From Rhea pennata (lineage: Eukaryota > Chordata > Aves > Rheiformes > Rheidae), in the NCBI RefSeq assembly GCF_028389875.1, contig NC_084667.1, positions 59,498,570-59,562,569 of the forward strand: 64,000 bases of DNA, in the 5' to 3' direction. Position 1 is the first letter of the stretch. The number at the start of each line of letters is the position of its first letter. Of the stretch, positions 12,401 to 25,623 are shown piece after piece. A program made the position numbers and the translations under genes. The notes below the pieces were generated by a model. It did no database searches. It was not told the DNA's origin and saw nothing but the letters and a program-made list of their open reading frames with translations.

Positions 12401-15400
12401 CGTGTGAGCAGAACGTCTTTGCTGGTACTTCAGGAAAACAGTAATAAAATCATTATTTGAATGCTTTAATGGCTGTGGAGAAAAGCATCATGAAGCAAGA
12501 AACTTAGTTAGGACACCGATCCTGGACTGGAAAAAATTTTTTTTTTTTGTTAAAGTTGTTTCCCTAGAGCAATCTGAGCATGCACTGTCTGTATTTAAGT
12601 TTCAATTCCGTTTCTGTAGAAACGTGTGGAATTGTGATGTATATTACAACTTTCTGTTCATGCTGCAGACAATGTGGGCGTTGGTAGGACCAAAAGAGAA
12701 AAGGAATGACATTTGGGGACGTAATAAAAAGGGATGCTTGGAAATAGTGATTAAGGATGCAATGTAGTAAGTTCATCTGGTTAGACTACCTGCTTTTGCT
12801 AGAAAGATTTAGCATCTGGATTTCATTGTCAAAAATATATACTGTCTGTGATTCTCTGCTTTTGGCCATACGTGCAGCTGCTGAAACAGTAATCTGTCTA
12901 GTTCATGATTGGTCTATAGCCACTCTTACTATTTTAAAACATGAAATTCAAAATAGGAAGGCGGGACTGAACTGTAAAGTTTAAAGTGCATGTGAATACA
13001 TCACTTCCAGTTGATCGTAATTGTTTTCTAATAAAGCACATGCAGCAGTTTTACTGTACCCCGAAACTGTACTTAAAATCTATAGGAAAAATAATTCTTA
13101 AAGGATTCCAGAAAAATCACCTGGACTGGAGGACTAATTCTGAATTTCCTAACTTTTATCAAGTAAAAAGAATGTGATATTCAAAAAAGGGATTATGCTG
13201 AATTTATATTTGTGCTGCAGTGTACTTGATCTATTTTCAGCATGAAATAGCAGAAAACTTTTTTTTTTCGGACGCTTAATGAATTGGTGGAACAGTTGCT
13301 CCACAGCGTGAATATGCTTGTGTTCAGTCATAATGGGTATGTTGGTTTTGCATAGTCATTTTCCATTTTAATTAACTTCATACCTCTTAAAATAAAGGCC
13401 ATTAAGTACCTAAATGAATGTTAGAGCTTATTTCATTGCAAAGGAAGAGTACCATGATTTTTGTCAGGAAGTTGATCTTTTTTTTTCTTTGTATACATAT
13501 ATACATTCATGCTAAATGAACGTGAGAAGTAAGTGGAAAGTGAAAATTCAACTCTGAATTTTCACTTTTGAATTTTTCCTTCAACCTGGTGTGCATGTAT
13601 TTAGCATCTTTATTCTATAATTTTTTTTTAGAGTAAATGTGGACTATCAGAAGCAGACAGTAGAGCCTGTGGAAATATCATTTGGTATTTCAGAACTGTC
13701 AAAGATGATCCCAAACCGTCTTCTATCCATCAATGTAACAGAGGTAGGAATGTTCTGTATCTCAAGTAGGTTATGTCTAATCATCAGGATCTAGCTGTAT
13801 TAGCACAGGTGAATATTCAACAAGTGAAAATAATGGATATTAATTTACTTAGCACAGAGATACTCAGAAAGGGTATGAAGAATATTCTTGGTCTAATTCT
13901 TAATGTTTTTGTTAAAACAGTACTCACATTTCTTGCTTCAGTTATTGAAATTTGTTTGCACTTGTAAAACTGCTAAAAATAAGTAGGATTCTCTGGCAGA
14001 AAATCTTACCTGGAAGTAGGCTTAAATGTTGCATGATAATGGGAGTAATAAAATATTTCTGTAAGTAGGTATTTGGGCCATTTATCTAGCTGTTATAAAC
14101 CATCTGTTTTCTTTAGAAGCTGCAGATACAAGAACTTAGATGAATTCATGGTACTGCATGCTCATTCAAGAAAATCTGTTGCATGCATAAAAGGTGGTGC
14201 ATCAGGATGAAAAAGTGTGATGCATTAGAGTGACATGATGCAGCAGCTGATAGGGAAGCATCGCGTTCGGAGCAGCCTTAAAAACCGAGCAGCTTTCTGT
14301 ATTCTCTGCAGCACAAGAAACTCAAACTGAATTTCTGCATTTCTTAACTATTTTCATACTTTTTCCACCAAACTTCTAATACACATTCCAGCACCTCTTG
14401 GAATAGTATATGCAGCTGTGGCTTCTACTTGGGTAATGTAAAAGCCTTTCTGCATCAGTCTCAGATGTATCTTTTTCTGCTGTTCGTTGGCTGTTAGTTG
14501 GACTACAGTTTTGACACCTTCATATGACAAAATGGATAAACAAGCAAACTCCCTTTCTTACAACGGTGGGAAAGCTGGAGGCAGATGTTTCCGGGAGAAC
14601 AGACAAGACAGATCTGTCAAATGCTGAGTTAACAGAAGAAAGCAAGCAGCAGCCTTTCAAGTGACTTTGAGTTTATTGTCAGGAAGGCCAGGAAAAGGGA
14701 ACCTGGAGACAAGATTGAAAGGAAGGCTCTATTATTTTGGGAGAGGGGGTGTTTTGTGTTTTGTTTTTGTTTTACACAGGGAGAAAAGGAATATAGCTGT
14801 TTAAGATCATGTTGCAGGATTTGTTACGTCAACTCTCTGCATTATAAGTCCATATTTGAGTAAGCTTAATTTTTAAATAGTGATGATACTGCAGAGATTT
14901 TCTAATAAACACATTTTAAAATGAGTATGTGTGCACGTTTGTATGTATACATATTTCTAATACCTGAAGCTGAGAATTAAGCTTTAACTGTAATCTTTTC
15001 AGCAGATTGATTAATACCAAGCGATATATAAGCTGTTGAAATATTAAAGAAGGTTCAAACTAGCAAGCTAGTGCAAATTCTAGGCTGAAGTATTAAACCA
15101 GCCCTTGATAGTAGTGGTATGTTGTGCAAGTGCAGAAAGAATATTTTCTTCAGTTTATCCAGTTAAGTCCATTATGTGAAAAAAACATTCCAGTCAGTTA
15201 GCTATTGATGCTACTTTTGTTTAATACATCAGTTTTTCATGTGTATTTATTTCCACAACTTGTTATAAATAAAGATACTTCTTTTCATTTTGAGTGTTTG
15301 AAACTAGATAAGAGATGTTATAAGAGGTCAGTAGGCAATTGGAGATGACGACTGACTTTATTCATTTTGATTTAAATAGCAGGGTCCTCCCTTCTCCCCA

Positions 15401-17198
15401 ACCTACCCTTAATTTCCTGGAGGGTGACTGATCCTCACTGGTCAGTCATAATGCCAGTTTGCTCCTAAACGTATCTGACTCTCAAGTTTGGCATTCACTA
15501 ACTAGAAAGGTGCACCATGTCTGTATGCACCTATGTGATGAATGACATACCTTATTTTTCTTAAGAGTCATCTTTCCTCCTCCCCCCCGCCTTTTTTTTA
15601 ATTCTCACCCTCTTTCATTCCCAGTAATACTTAAGGTCTATTTGAATGAAAATTTTAATGCAAATATTCAGCAAATAGACATTTTATAACCGTATTATTT
15701 GATGAAGAGCAACCTTATATGGGAGAGAAATGCTTCTCTGAATATTTTTTGCAGTATGAGAGCACTTCTATATGTGTGTCAGGAGTAAGATATTTTCATG
15801 TATTTTGCTCAGAATAACTATTTTGTATTTGATATGTAAGAAATAAACGAATGAGAGCTGAAACTGTTTATTTTTTATGGCTTTTAGATTGTGGAAGTTG
15901 GACACTTCTGGGGTTACAGGATAGATGAAAAAAACATGACCGTTCTTCAGACTCTAAATGCTGAAATTAACCACCAGAACCTGATGGATTTGCCAATGTC
16001 TCCACATCCAGAGTTAGTTTGCCTGGCCCCATTCCCGTGTTTGGAAAACAAAGGATACTACCGAGCTCGTATTCTGTATGTTTCTGGAGATTTTGCTGAG
16101 GTACGGTAATGTGTTATGTCATGTTGAATTGGTAGGATGAAATTGGGTTAACAATCTTACAGCTATGCATTTTAATGAAGTATTGTTCTTGTGACAATTG
16201 TAAACATTTCAATAAAGAAAAGAGAAATTTGTAAAACTAGAACTAAAATAAAACATTAATAGAATGTTGCAAGAATAGATGAATTGTAGGGATTTTTTCA
16301 GAACACAGGGATATTTTTATATTAAACTAAGAGCAGCTGTTGTTGATGTGAGTTGTGTGTGCTGAAGCAGAGGAAAGCAAAATGAAGATGAAAATACCTA
16401 GTAACTTTGAAAACATGGTAAGGATTACCTAGATCAGAGGCCAGTACAATATTTTTGGCAGACAACCTACATCATTTTTTCATAAATATCTCAAACTTCA
16501 TCTGAAAACTAACTTTCTTGCTACCACTGTGTTGGGAATCCTTCCTCCCATATTCAGGTGTTTATTATGTCCAGTTTGCATCCATTTGTTCTTGTGCCAG
16601 TGTTTTCTCTGGTGGTTTACCTAGACATTCTTCTCTTCTTCCTTCTTACTCTTCCTCAGCAAATTTCTTACCTTTTTGTTCCTGGACTGCATTTTGCTAA
16701 CTGAAGCAGGCTGTACTTTATATCATACTGCCACTCCATTCTCCTGATCATCTCAATCCTTCTCCTCTGTTCAGTAATATTCCTAGTTCTGAGCTCATTT
16801 TCTTGAACCTGGTTGACTAGAATTATGTATGCTCTTGTAGCTGTAGTTCCACCTTTGCTTAAGCAATGATGATAGCGCTCTCATTCCAACATTGTATTTC
16901 TCCTCTACCTTTAGAAGCCTTTTGTATGGTGTATGCCAAGGTGTATTTGCCTTTTAATGGGGGGGGGGTGTGTGGGGGGGGGGGGGAGGGGGTTGCATGT
17001 TCTTTTTGTTGTTGTTAAACCACCTTTTCACCCTATGCTCAGGTTTGTCTCCAGGATAATTCCCAACTAATCAGAATTTATAAAATAATTGTATAGCACT
17101 TACAGCAAAAATTGTTACAAATTCCAATGGATATGATGATTTACTTGATAGTATCGATTTTCCCTATTCCTGGTCAGGCCTCTGGACCATTCTGTGTA

Positions 17199-17229
<31 letters not shown>

Positions 17230-20200
17230 TTGATCTGTTCTATTTCATCAGCACATTTTTGCTCTTTGTGCCAAGGTCAATAATGGAAATTACTATGGTA
17301 GTTCAAGGTTGATCTTAATTTCCCATGCCAATACTCTTTTCAGCATTTGGGGTGGTGGTGTGTGGCCTTTGCACCGTCCTTTCTTCTTTTGCATTTCTCA
17401 ATTTCTGAACATAATTGCGTATCGCCACTATGGAGTTCATCCTAAACCTTGCTATCTGTCTACAGCAATGAAAAACCAGTGAGTAACGGTGCTAATCTCA
17501 TCATTTTTGCCTTTGCATTTATATGCACTCAACCTGTGGTAACCAGCTTTGCATAAGTAAACAGTTGCTAGGTGGTATCATTCACTGTTAAGAGGTTATA
17601 CAGATTTAATTGCGAGGAGAGAATTACTGTCTTTCAGATAAGTTTACTTTTTTTAGATCTAGCAGATTATCTGCATAATTGGTGGATGTGTAGCCAAGAG
17701 ATTAAATAATAGACATAATAAAATTTGACCTATTGTTTTTGACAGATCTTTATTTGTGTATTTTTCAGGTTCTGAATTTGCTTCCTTTTCACTTGACAGG
17801 ATTTTTTTTTTGTACTGTAATAATTAAACATTTGTGACTTCCCTTGCCCACTGATAGTAGAGTTATTTTTTTTTAGCATTGTGGAATCTCTGCTGATGCT
17901 CTCATGTTTACATTCTTCTTTTCTGCAGGTTTTCTTTGTAGATTATGGCAATAGATCAAGAGTACCTTTAAAAAAATTAAAAGATATTCCAAGTCATCTT
18001 CGAGAGCTTCCTTTTCAGGTAGAGATAATGCTGTTTGCTATTTAATATCTCAATGTCCAGTTTGGCAAATGAAAGCATATATTAAATCACACATTTCAGA
18101 ATAATATTGAACTGGCCTGTGTTTTGCTAATGTGGTGTACCTACAAATATTTTCCCCCAAATACATGGTCTGTTTAGTTGTACTTGCTGTATGAAACTAA
18201 ATTGTGTTTCATAAAAGTGAAGAGAAATCTTATCTAGGCTTTTGTTTTTAGGGACACTTGCTTGAGCAAAAGAACTTGAACTTGCTACCTGATTAGATGT
18301 TAAACCAGATAGTTTTTTTTTTTATGTCTTTTTGTTTAAAAAAAAAAAAAAGGAAAAAAAAAGGAGAGAGAGAGTGTTCATTTTAGCAAAACTCATCCAT
18401 TCTTGAGTTTTCTTCAGATGTATTAGAGAAGAATCTATTTCTTTTCCAAGCCTAACTCTTCAATTATCAATTCTGATTTTCTTTGCCAAAATTATGACTA
18501 GAAAAGCAGTGTTTCTGTTAAATTCCCATTGAAGCTATAATTAGTGATCACAGAAAGGGATCAGATGAGTGTACTTACTCTTGCCTGGAAGAGAATAGCT
18601 GCAGTGCTTCTGATAAATAGTTATTATCTTTTAAAAAGAACTGCAGGTTATAAAGTTTTAGCATGGAGAGCATCTCTAGATTCATAAGACTTCAGTGTTG
18701 CTGGTGAATTAATACTGCCTATATATCTGTGAAACGTATGGTATCTTTTGTGCACTGTTTTTTCTGGTTCTTTGTCAATTGTGCATAGTATCGAAGTGAT
18801 ATGAGATGTAATATAGTAACGTGTAGCTGCATTGGCAATGACAGAATAGGAATTATGCCAGTAGTCTTACGGTATTCTTAGGAATTAACATAAGCCATTG
18901 CAATAATTAAGAAGTCATTTTACAGTTACTAATTCAAACAGTTTACTGAGAAAATGAAAGATTGATGTCAATTTGGTACTCAGGCAAGCGTTATTTTTAA
19001 TGTTTTTGCTCTAGGCTTTAGAGTTCAAGATGTGCAAGATGCGTCCATCTGCAAAATCGCTTGTATGTGGGGAGCAGTGGAGTTACAGTGCTAGCCAGAG
19101 ATTTGCCTCACTAGTAAATGGTTATACTCTTCTAGTGAAGGTGTATTCACTTGTGCACAGTGTTCTACATGTGGATGTTTTCCGTTATTTGGGGAGCAAA
19201 GAACTTGTGAATATTCGAGATGTGCTTATTGAAGAATGTTATGCTGAACAAGCAGATGAATCATATGAATCACAAGTATGTGCTCAATAAGCTTCACTAA
19301 TTCTTTCCTTACGCTAATTTATTTAAGCTCTGACTCTCTGAAGCCCTGGTTGAGCTGAAGTCTTGGGGGCATGCCATACAGGATTAGGCAAGATTAATAC
19401 TTGAATAGTACTATATATTTTTTAGTGTGTGCATATTTCAAGTGGAGGTCTTGACCAAAGGCATTGCTTCTTTGAGACACTTTTTAAGAGATATTTTCCA
19501 AGAGATAATTGAATCACTTGAACTGTTCTGCTATTTTGTATAATCCAATAGGTGAATAGAATGTTGATGACTTTTGTAGTCATGTGCAAGTATGCATGTT
19601 CTTTGTGTAAAACCTTTCTTATAAATTTTTGAAAAACATAACTGTTATGGTGTTAACTTTCTTCCATATTTATGTAGCAAAGCCACGATTTGCTCAAGGT
19701 GTTACTTTCTGACCAAATGAGAAAAGATGAGAAAAAGCCTACTTCTTCAAGAGAAGAAAAGCATCCCATTGAAATGTTATTAAACAAGTTTTCCATCAAT
19801 AAATCCGATACACTGACCCATAAGGTAGCTTGATGGGTTGTTTTGGTGTGGTTTTACATCATGTTGCGTGTTCGAATGGAGATCAAGATTGAACAGTACT
19901 TTGACAGATCCTTATTGGTGTCTTTCATAGCACGTATTGGAAGACCAATATTGTTGATCGAAAGCCATAATATGACTATCGTTGACTAATTTATCACAGC
20001 TCTTAGCAAAGTTTTGAAGATAACTGGAATGCTACCTTAACCTACTCTTGTAGCATGTTCTATGTTCTGACAACGTGAACGTTACTTTTACTGTACACAG
20101 TGTGTGTTCTCCCTCAGGTAGCTAACGCTGGTGAGGTGATACGGAGAACACTGCAATAACTGATAATCGTGAAGCAATGGATGTTTCTATACTGCCTATT

Positions 20201-21618
20201 CCAAACCCAAGAATTTACTTATATTGAGACATCTAGTTGCTGCTAAGTTGGAGTATAACGCATGAAAATGTGTTCTACTCTGTTTACAAGCCCAGTATAC
20301 ATTATAATTCTTCCTCATTTCAAACCTCACAACATTTCAGGCTTCAAGCACCTAATCATGCTCAATTTACCCATGGGAGTAATTCAGCTGCTTACTTGCA
20401 TGAATTGAGGTATTTTCCAGATTAAAGAACAGCTCATGTAAATAAAAATGGCCTGAATTTGTTAGATGCTCTGTGAAGTCTAAGATGATGTTTAAACCTG
20501 TAGGAAATCTTGAATTTCAGTACCTGTAAAAAATAAACTTTTTTTAGGTGCCTCAATGCTAAGTTTGCTTTAGATGCTTTAAAATGTGTCCTATTGGTAT
20601 TCAGTGTTGCTTAATACATATGCAGGTCCGTGAAAATAAGTTTTGTTTTTCAAGTCAATTTTTCACTTAGAAAGGATTTTGATGAGGAAAGATCCAGATG
20701 TTAGCTAGCTAACTTGCAATTTGTTCTCTCTATTTTGAAGGTAACACTTCACGGACCATTCAGTCCCTATGAGGTGAAATGCTATAGTATGACTAGAATA
20801 TCCCGATTCAGGTATGATGAATCTTTTGCTGTGAAATATAGGCACACTGTCAGCTATTTTTGATAAATTAATGGAAACCTATTATAGTTATTCTTGGGGG
20901 GGTTGGGGTGGGGCCTCAAGGGAGGGGATTTTTATTCACAATAGTTAAGTACTTAGCCTGAAGTGCATTGAATTGCATACTACTGCTACGTAAAATTTTA
21001 AGAATAGATTCATTAAAATTGTTGTATTGTTTCATACGGGAGTTATTTACTAACTGTAATACACAGTTGTTAACTGGGATTCAGATAGTCTTCATCTACT
21101 CATTCAGATGGCCTTGTGAATTCAAAAGGATTCTTTTTTCCAATGTTGACGTGTGTGTGCGTGCGCTTTGGTTATTGTGGTTTTAGGGGGGAACAGTTGT
21201 TTGTTGTTGTTGTTGGGGTTTTTTTTTTAATGTTGAAAATATTGTTTTCTCCCCTAGATGTGCTTTCATACGAAAAGAAAGTATAAACTCTGTTGTTGTC
21301 AATGATGCTCCGGAAGATCCCTTTCAGCAAATGTTGGTTGCTGCTTCCTTATCAGTAAATGCAACTGGTAATGATACTTTGTCCTTTTTTTCCCCTAGAG
21401 GAATACCCATCTGAGTAAATATGTCACTAATTCTATTAACTACATCTTTTTTGATGTTAACATTTTCTTTAGATACTTGTTAATGTTGTATTTGGGGGGA
21501 TTTGGGGGTGACAGGATCTGCTGTGATTTTAGAGGAAACATCTCTGATGCCTGCTATTCCTGGTCTACCGGCACTCCTCAGCATGCTGTTTGCACCTGCT
21601 ATAGAACTTAGGTATTCG

Positions 21619-21654
<36 letters not shown>

Positions 21655-24600
21655 GACTCTTTTTTAGTATTGCTTAGGGTCCTGGCAAATTAGTGACAGA
21701 CCTGATTGCTCTGCTTTTATCATTAGCATGAGCTTTTAGTTTGGGGGTGGGGGAGGTGTCTTGTTGTTTTTCTATTCCTATTCATATAATTCTCTTTTTT
21801 TTTTTTTTTAATCAGTTTTAGTATAGTATGTTGCTAAGAACTTGGTTCATATACTTATGCATTGGCACTGAAGGCTTTGACCTCGTGGCAAGGTAATACG
21901 ATTCCTGACAGCCATGCTTGAAGCCTAGGAGGGTGAACTGCAGAATGGTGCAAGTTACAAATACGCACAAGGAGAGACTTGTGTGATTTTTGTAAAAGTC
22001 GAGTTCTTGTATTTGGTTTACTGTGGTTTGTTTAGATCCTCTCAGAGGCTGTCACTGTAACACAGGGAAGCTACTTTTCCTTAATCTAAGTTCCATTTTG
22101 TATATATCTTTTTAAAGTTTTATGGCTATATGTTTTCATAGGTATAACGTTACTAATTTTGTTTCAATACCGTATTTAACAATAAGGGCTGTATGACTAG
22201 ATGAGAAGGTCTCAGAATTGCTTTAGGATCTTTAGAAGTCCTTTATTTGCTTTGGCATGGCTTAGACAGCTTCCTGCAAGTCTGTCATTTTCATTTAGTT
22301 TCCTAAACTCCAGGTGAGACTGTTTTGTTCTTACTTGGTATAGGGTTGATAAAAGTGGCAAGTATTTTACTGGTGTTCTGTGTGGTTTGGGCTGGAATCA
22401 GATTCATGGAACTCCACTGCTTCCAGAAAATGACATGGAGCTGACATTTGATGTGCATTTTGGTGTGGATGACATAGCAGAGGTAAAACATACATATAAA
22501 TTTTCACTGTAGAAGGAACGATGTAGAATCTAGTGCACCAGAGACTGCAACAGTTCTAGTAACTGGAGTCTGGAAACCTTTGGAAAAATTTTGAAGTTGT
22601 ATGTTTTTGTAGTGTAACTACATGTTTATAACCTTGGACTTGTATCAGAAAAAAATAAACACAAAAAAACCCATAGCTGGATTCACATTTTGTTGAAGAA
22701 AGACAAATACAGAATATTATTATACAATACCCAGCAAACTTTTCAGAATAAAATAAAAGCATCAATTCTGCATTAATCAAATACCAATGTTTTTTTAATT
22801 CTTAGGATTGTTGTGGTTTTCACAAATCAGTCTAGTATTACTGCTTTGTAGTCTTTCATCTGTGATCTTACAACTTTGAGAAGTTGTTTGTATTAGCTTC
22901 CATTTTCCAAAGCTCCAGATGCGTTTTTTGCTTAAGTTAGTAATAGTCAGTTAAGGTTAGTTGTATCAATGTCATGGCCACTTTCTGTACACAACGGTAT
23001 AATCTAATGCAGAACTAGGGCTGAGGTGGAGTGCTTCATGTTGTCATTGGCATTTTTACAGATAAATATTCTGAGGACAGCCATTAATAAACTAGTCTGT
23101 GAATGTGCAGTGTGTCCGGGACAAGACAGAGTGGTACAGCTGCAAGAAAATGTTCGTCAGAAACTTCTGAGGTAATCATTGTGTAGATGGGAGATCTTGA
23201 ATTTCACAATCTCAGCAAAACCAGAATACGTGATTACTCTAAAGCCTGGTCTGAGCTATGCTTTAGGAAATGATAATATAATGTGTTTTCATTTAATACT
23301 GTGTTTTATTTACTTTGCTTGTTTATAAAGCAGTATACTCAACAGCTTTAGATTTCTTGTGATAGCACTATAGTTCTGCAGGGAAGTTCGATCATTTAAT
23401 GGTCATAAAACCTAGACAGTAGAACCTGTTCTGTAAGGTACTGGTTCTTAGATACCTTCGCTTGTACACCCAGGGCATAATCCTATGGCGTAAGAGTGCA
23501 GAAGGACTTAAATTTTTTTTTTCTACCTGTAGATAACATTTGAATTGTGTACATTGCCTTTCCTCCCTGAGCAAACCTGTGTAGGAGAGATGTTGGCCAC
23601 ATTAGTTGCTGGTCCAAAGTTAGTTTATAAATTGAAATAAGACCACTTGCCTTTTTTCAGCAGGCATCTCTGTTTCTCATAACAGACATTTTTTGGTGGT
23701 GGTGGTGGTGGTCGCGAGTTTTTTTTTTTTTTTTTTTTTTTGGTTGGTTGATTTTTCCAGAGTCACTATCATGCTTCAATGCAGCCAGTCTTGAAAACTT
23801 TTTAACATGCAGTGTGTTAGTAGTGTTTTGTAAAGCCAATTCAAAGTGTCCTTCTAACAGCTCCTCCTACTGCCTGTGGCCGCTGAGCGTGCCGTGAAAA
23901 ATCTTCCCATGTTTGTAAACGTAGCGTGTATTTTAGTGCTGTCTGCACCGTCAGTAGACCTCTTATCCTTAGTTGAGTCTACATCAAACAGATTTCGTGA
24001 AGAGCTCTGGCTCAGTCATGATTTAGAAATCATGTTACGCTCTCTAGAAGTGTCTTCCTCTTTAGGAAATGTGACCTGTTTTAAAGCTCTGTGTCAAAAT
24101 TTGGTAGTTGCTCTCACAGAAATGGCGCTGAAAAATGAAATTATAGGGGCATAAACAACTTCCAGAAGTTCTGGGGGCACCTAATGTATGTTAGTTTACC
24201 AGCAGACGTGTTGAATGTGACAAGGGAACAAGTTTTATGTGATTATTTTGGTGGGAGAGAGGGTGTCGCTGTGGGTACTGCTGTTGGCAAGGACAGCCAG
24301 CCAGTCAGCCGCGCTTCTCTTACAGAGACCTGGCAGCCTGTAGCCGGCTGTTCCGCAGTGTTTTGTGTGCGCATCAGAAATGCGATGGTGCAGCTCCGTA
24401 ACGGCTCTCCTCGGAGCTGCATGCTGCGGGTGCTTTTAATGTAAAGACAGCTAGTGCAGGTTGATGGCAGGTGGTTCTCATTTGAAACCTGAAATGCTTT
24501 TTGAGTAAAATACTGGCTGCTGTAAGAAAATGTTCTTCTAATGGAAAATTTAATTTCCTGTTCACGTGCCTTGTGGGGCAGTTTAGCATGGTGCTAGTTG

Positions 24601-25592
24601 TTTCATTGCTTTTGGATGCTGTCATCTGTTACCATGTTCAGACTCAGAGCTGAACTTCAGTAACTTGATTCATGCAAAAATCAATGAAAGTGGACATGCA
24701 GAAATAAACAAGACAATTATTTCTTCAGCGTAAAAGAATTTTTAACTGGGCTGACTTACAAATAACTTCAAAATTCTGTGTTGAATTCCTTCTGTCTTAA
24801 GGTATGATGTGAAAAATAAATATATTTGAGTTTTTACAGCTCTGGAATATATCTTCTTTAAAGTACTCCTCTGAAAAGCACTTTCTGGCTTCCTATGTAT
24901 TCTCCCAATATTTAGAATTTTGTCTTAGTTGAGTCTATGTTTGTAGGACTTCCAAAACTTTATCAAAATCTACTTAGAAAAATTAGCTAATAAACTGCTG
25001 CAGGAATTTCTTTACTGTTACCATGGCAAATTCTAGTTGAACAAAATCCTGTAGACTAAATTTAACCTTTAAAGTCGCCTCTGGATTCCTACTTTGTCTC
25101 TGATCTCAGGATGGCTTTGCAAGACTAGCTTTCACAGAAACAATCTCTTAGGTGTACTGGATTTGGAATACTGTCTCCTAATTTTGAACATACATATGCT
25201 AGATTAGCTAGATATGCTGCATTTGGGTGTGCATTTCTTGTGTTTCCTCTCTGAAACCTTTTTTTACATGATTGCCATTCATTCATTCTTTTCCCTTCTC
25301 TTTTCATTATTTTTGCATGTCTTTTCCTGGTTCCTATTTTGTCTACAAATAAACAAAAGAAAAACGTAACTGTTGCTTTGAAATGTCGTGCAGTGTTTAA
25401 AAACTGCAAGTTCAGTCAATCAGAATCTAAAGGATTAATTTAACAGCTGTACTAATTTTGTTTTGGTAAAATTTCTTGGGGGAGAGGGGAGCGTGCACAC
25501 ACTCATACATGTACTTACTTTTATTCTGGATTCTTTCTTCTAAGTCTCAAAGCTAGGCACTTTTTGGAAGCGACCATCTGGTTAGTGTCATG

Positions 25593-25623
<31 letters not shown>

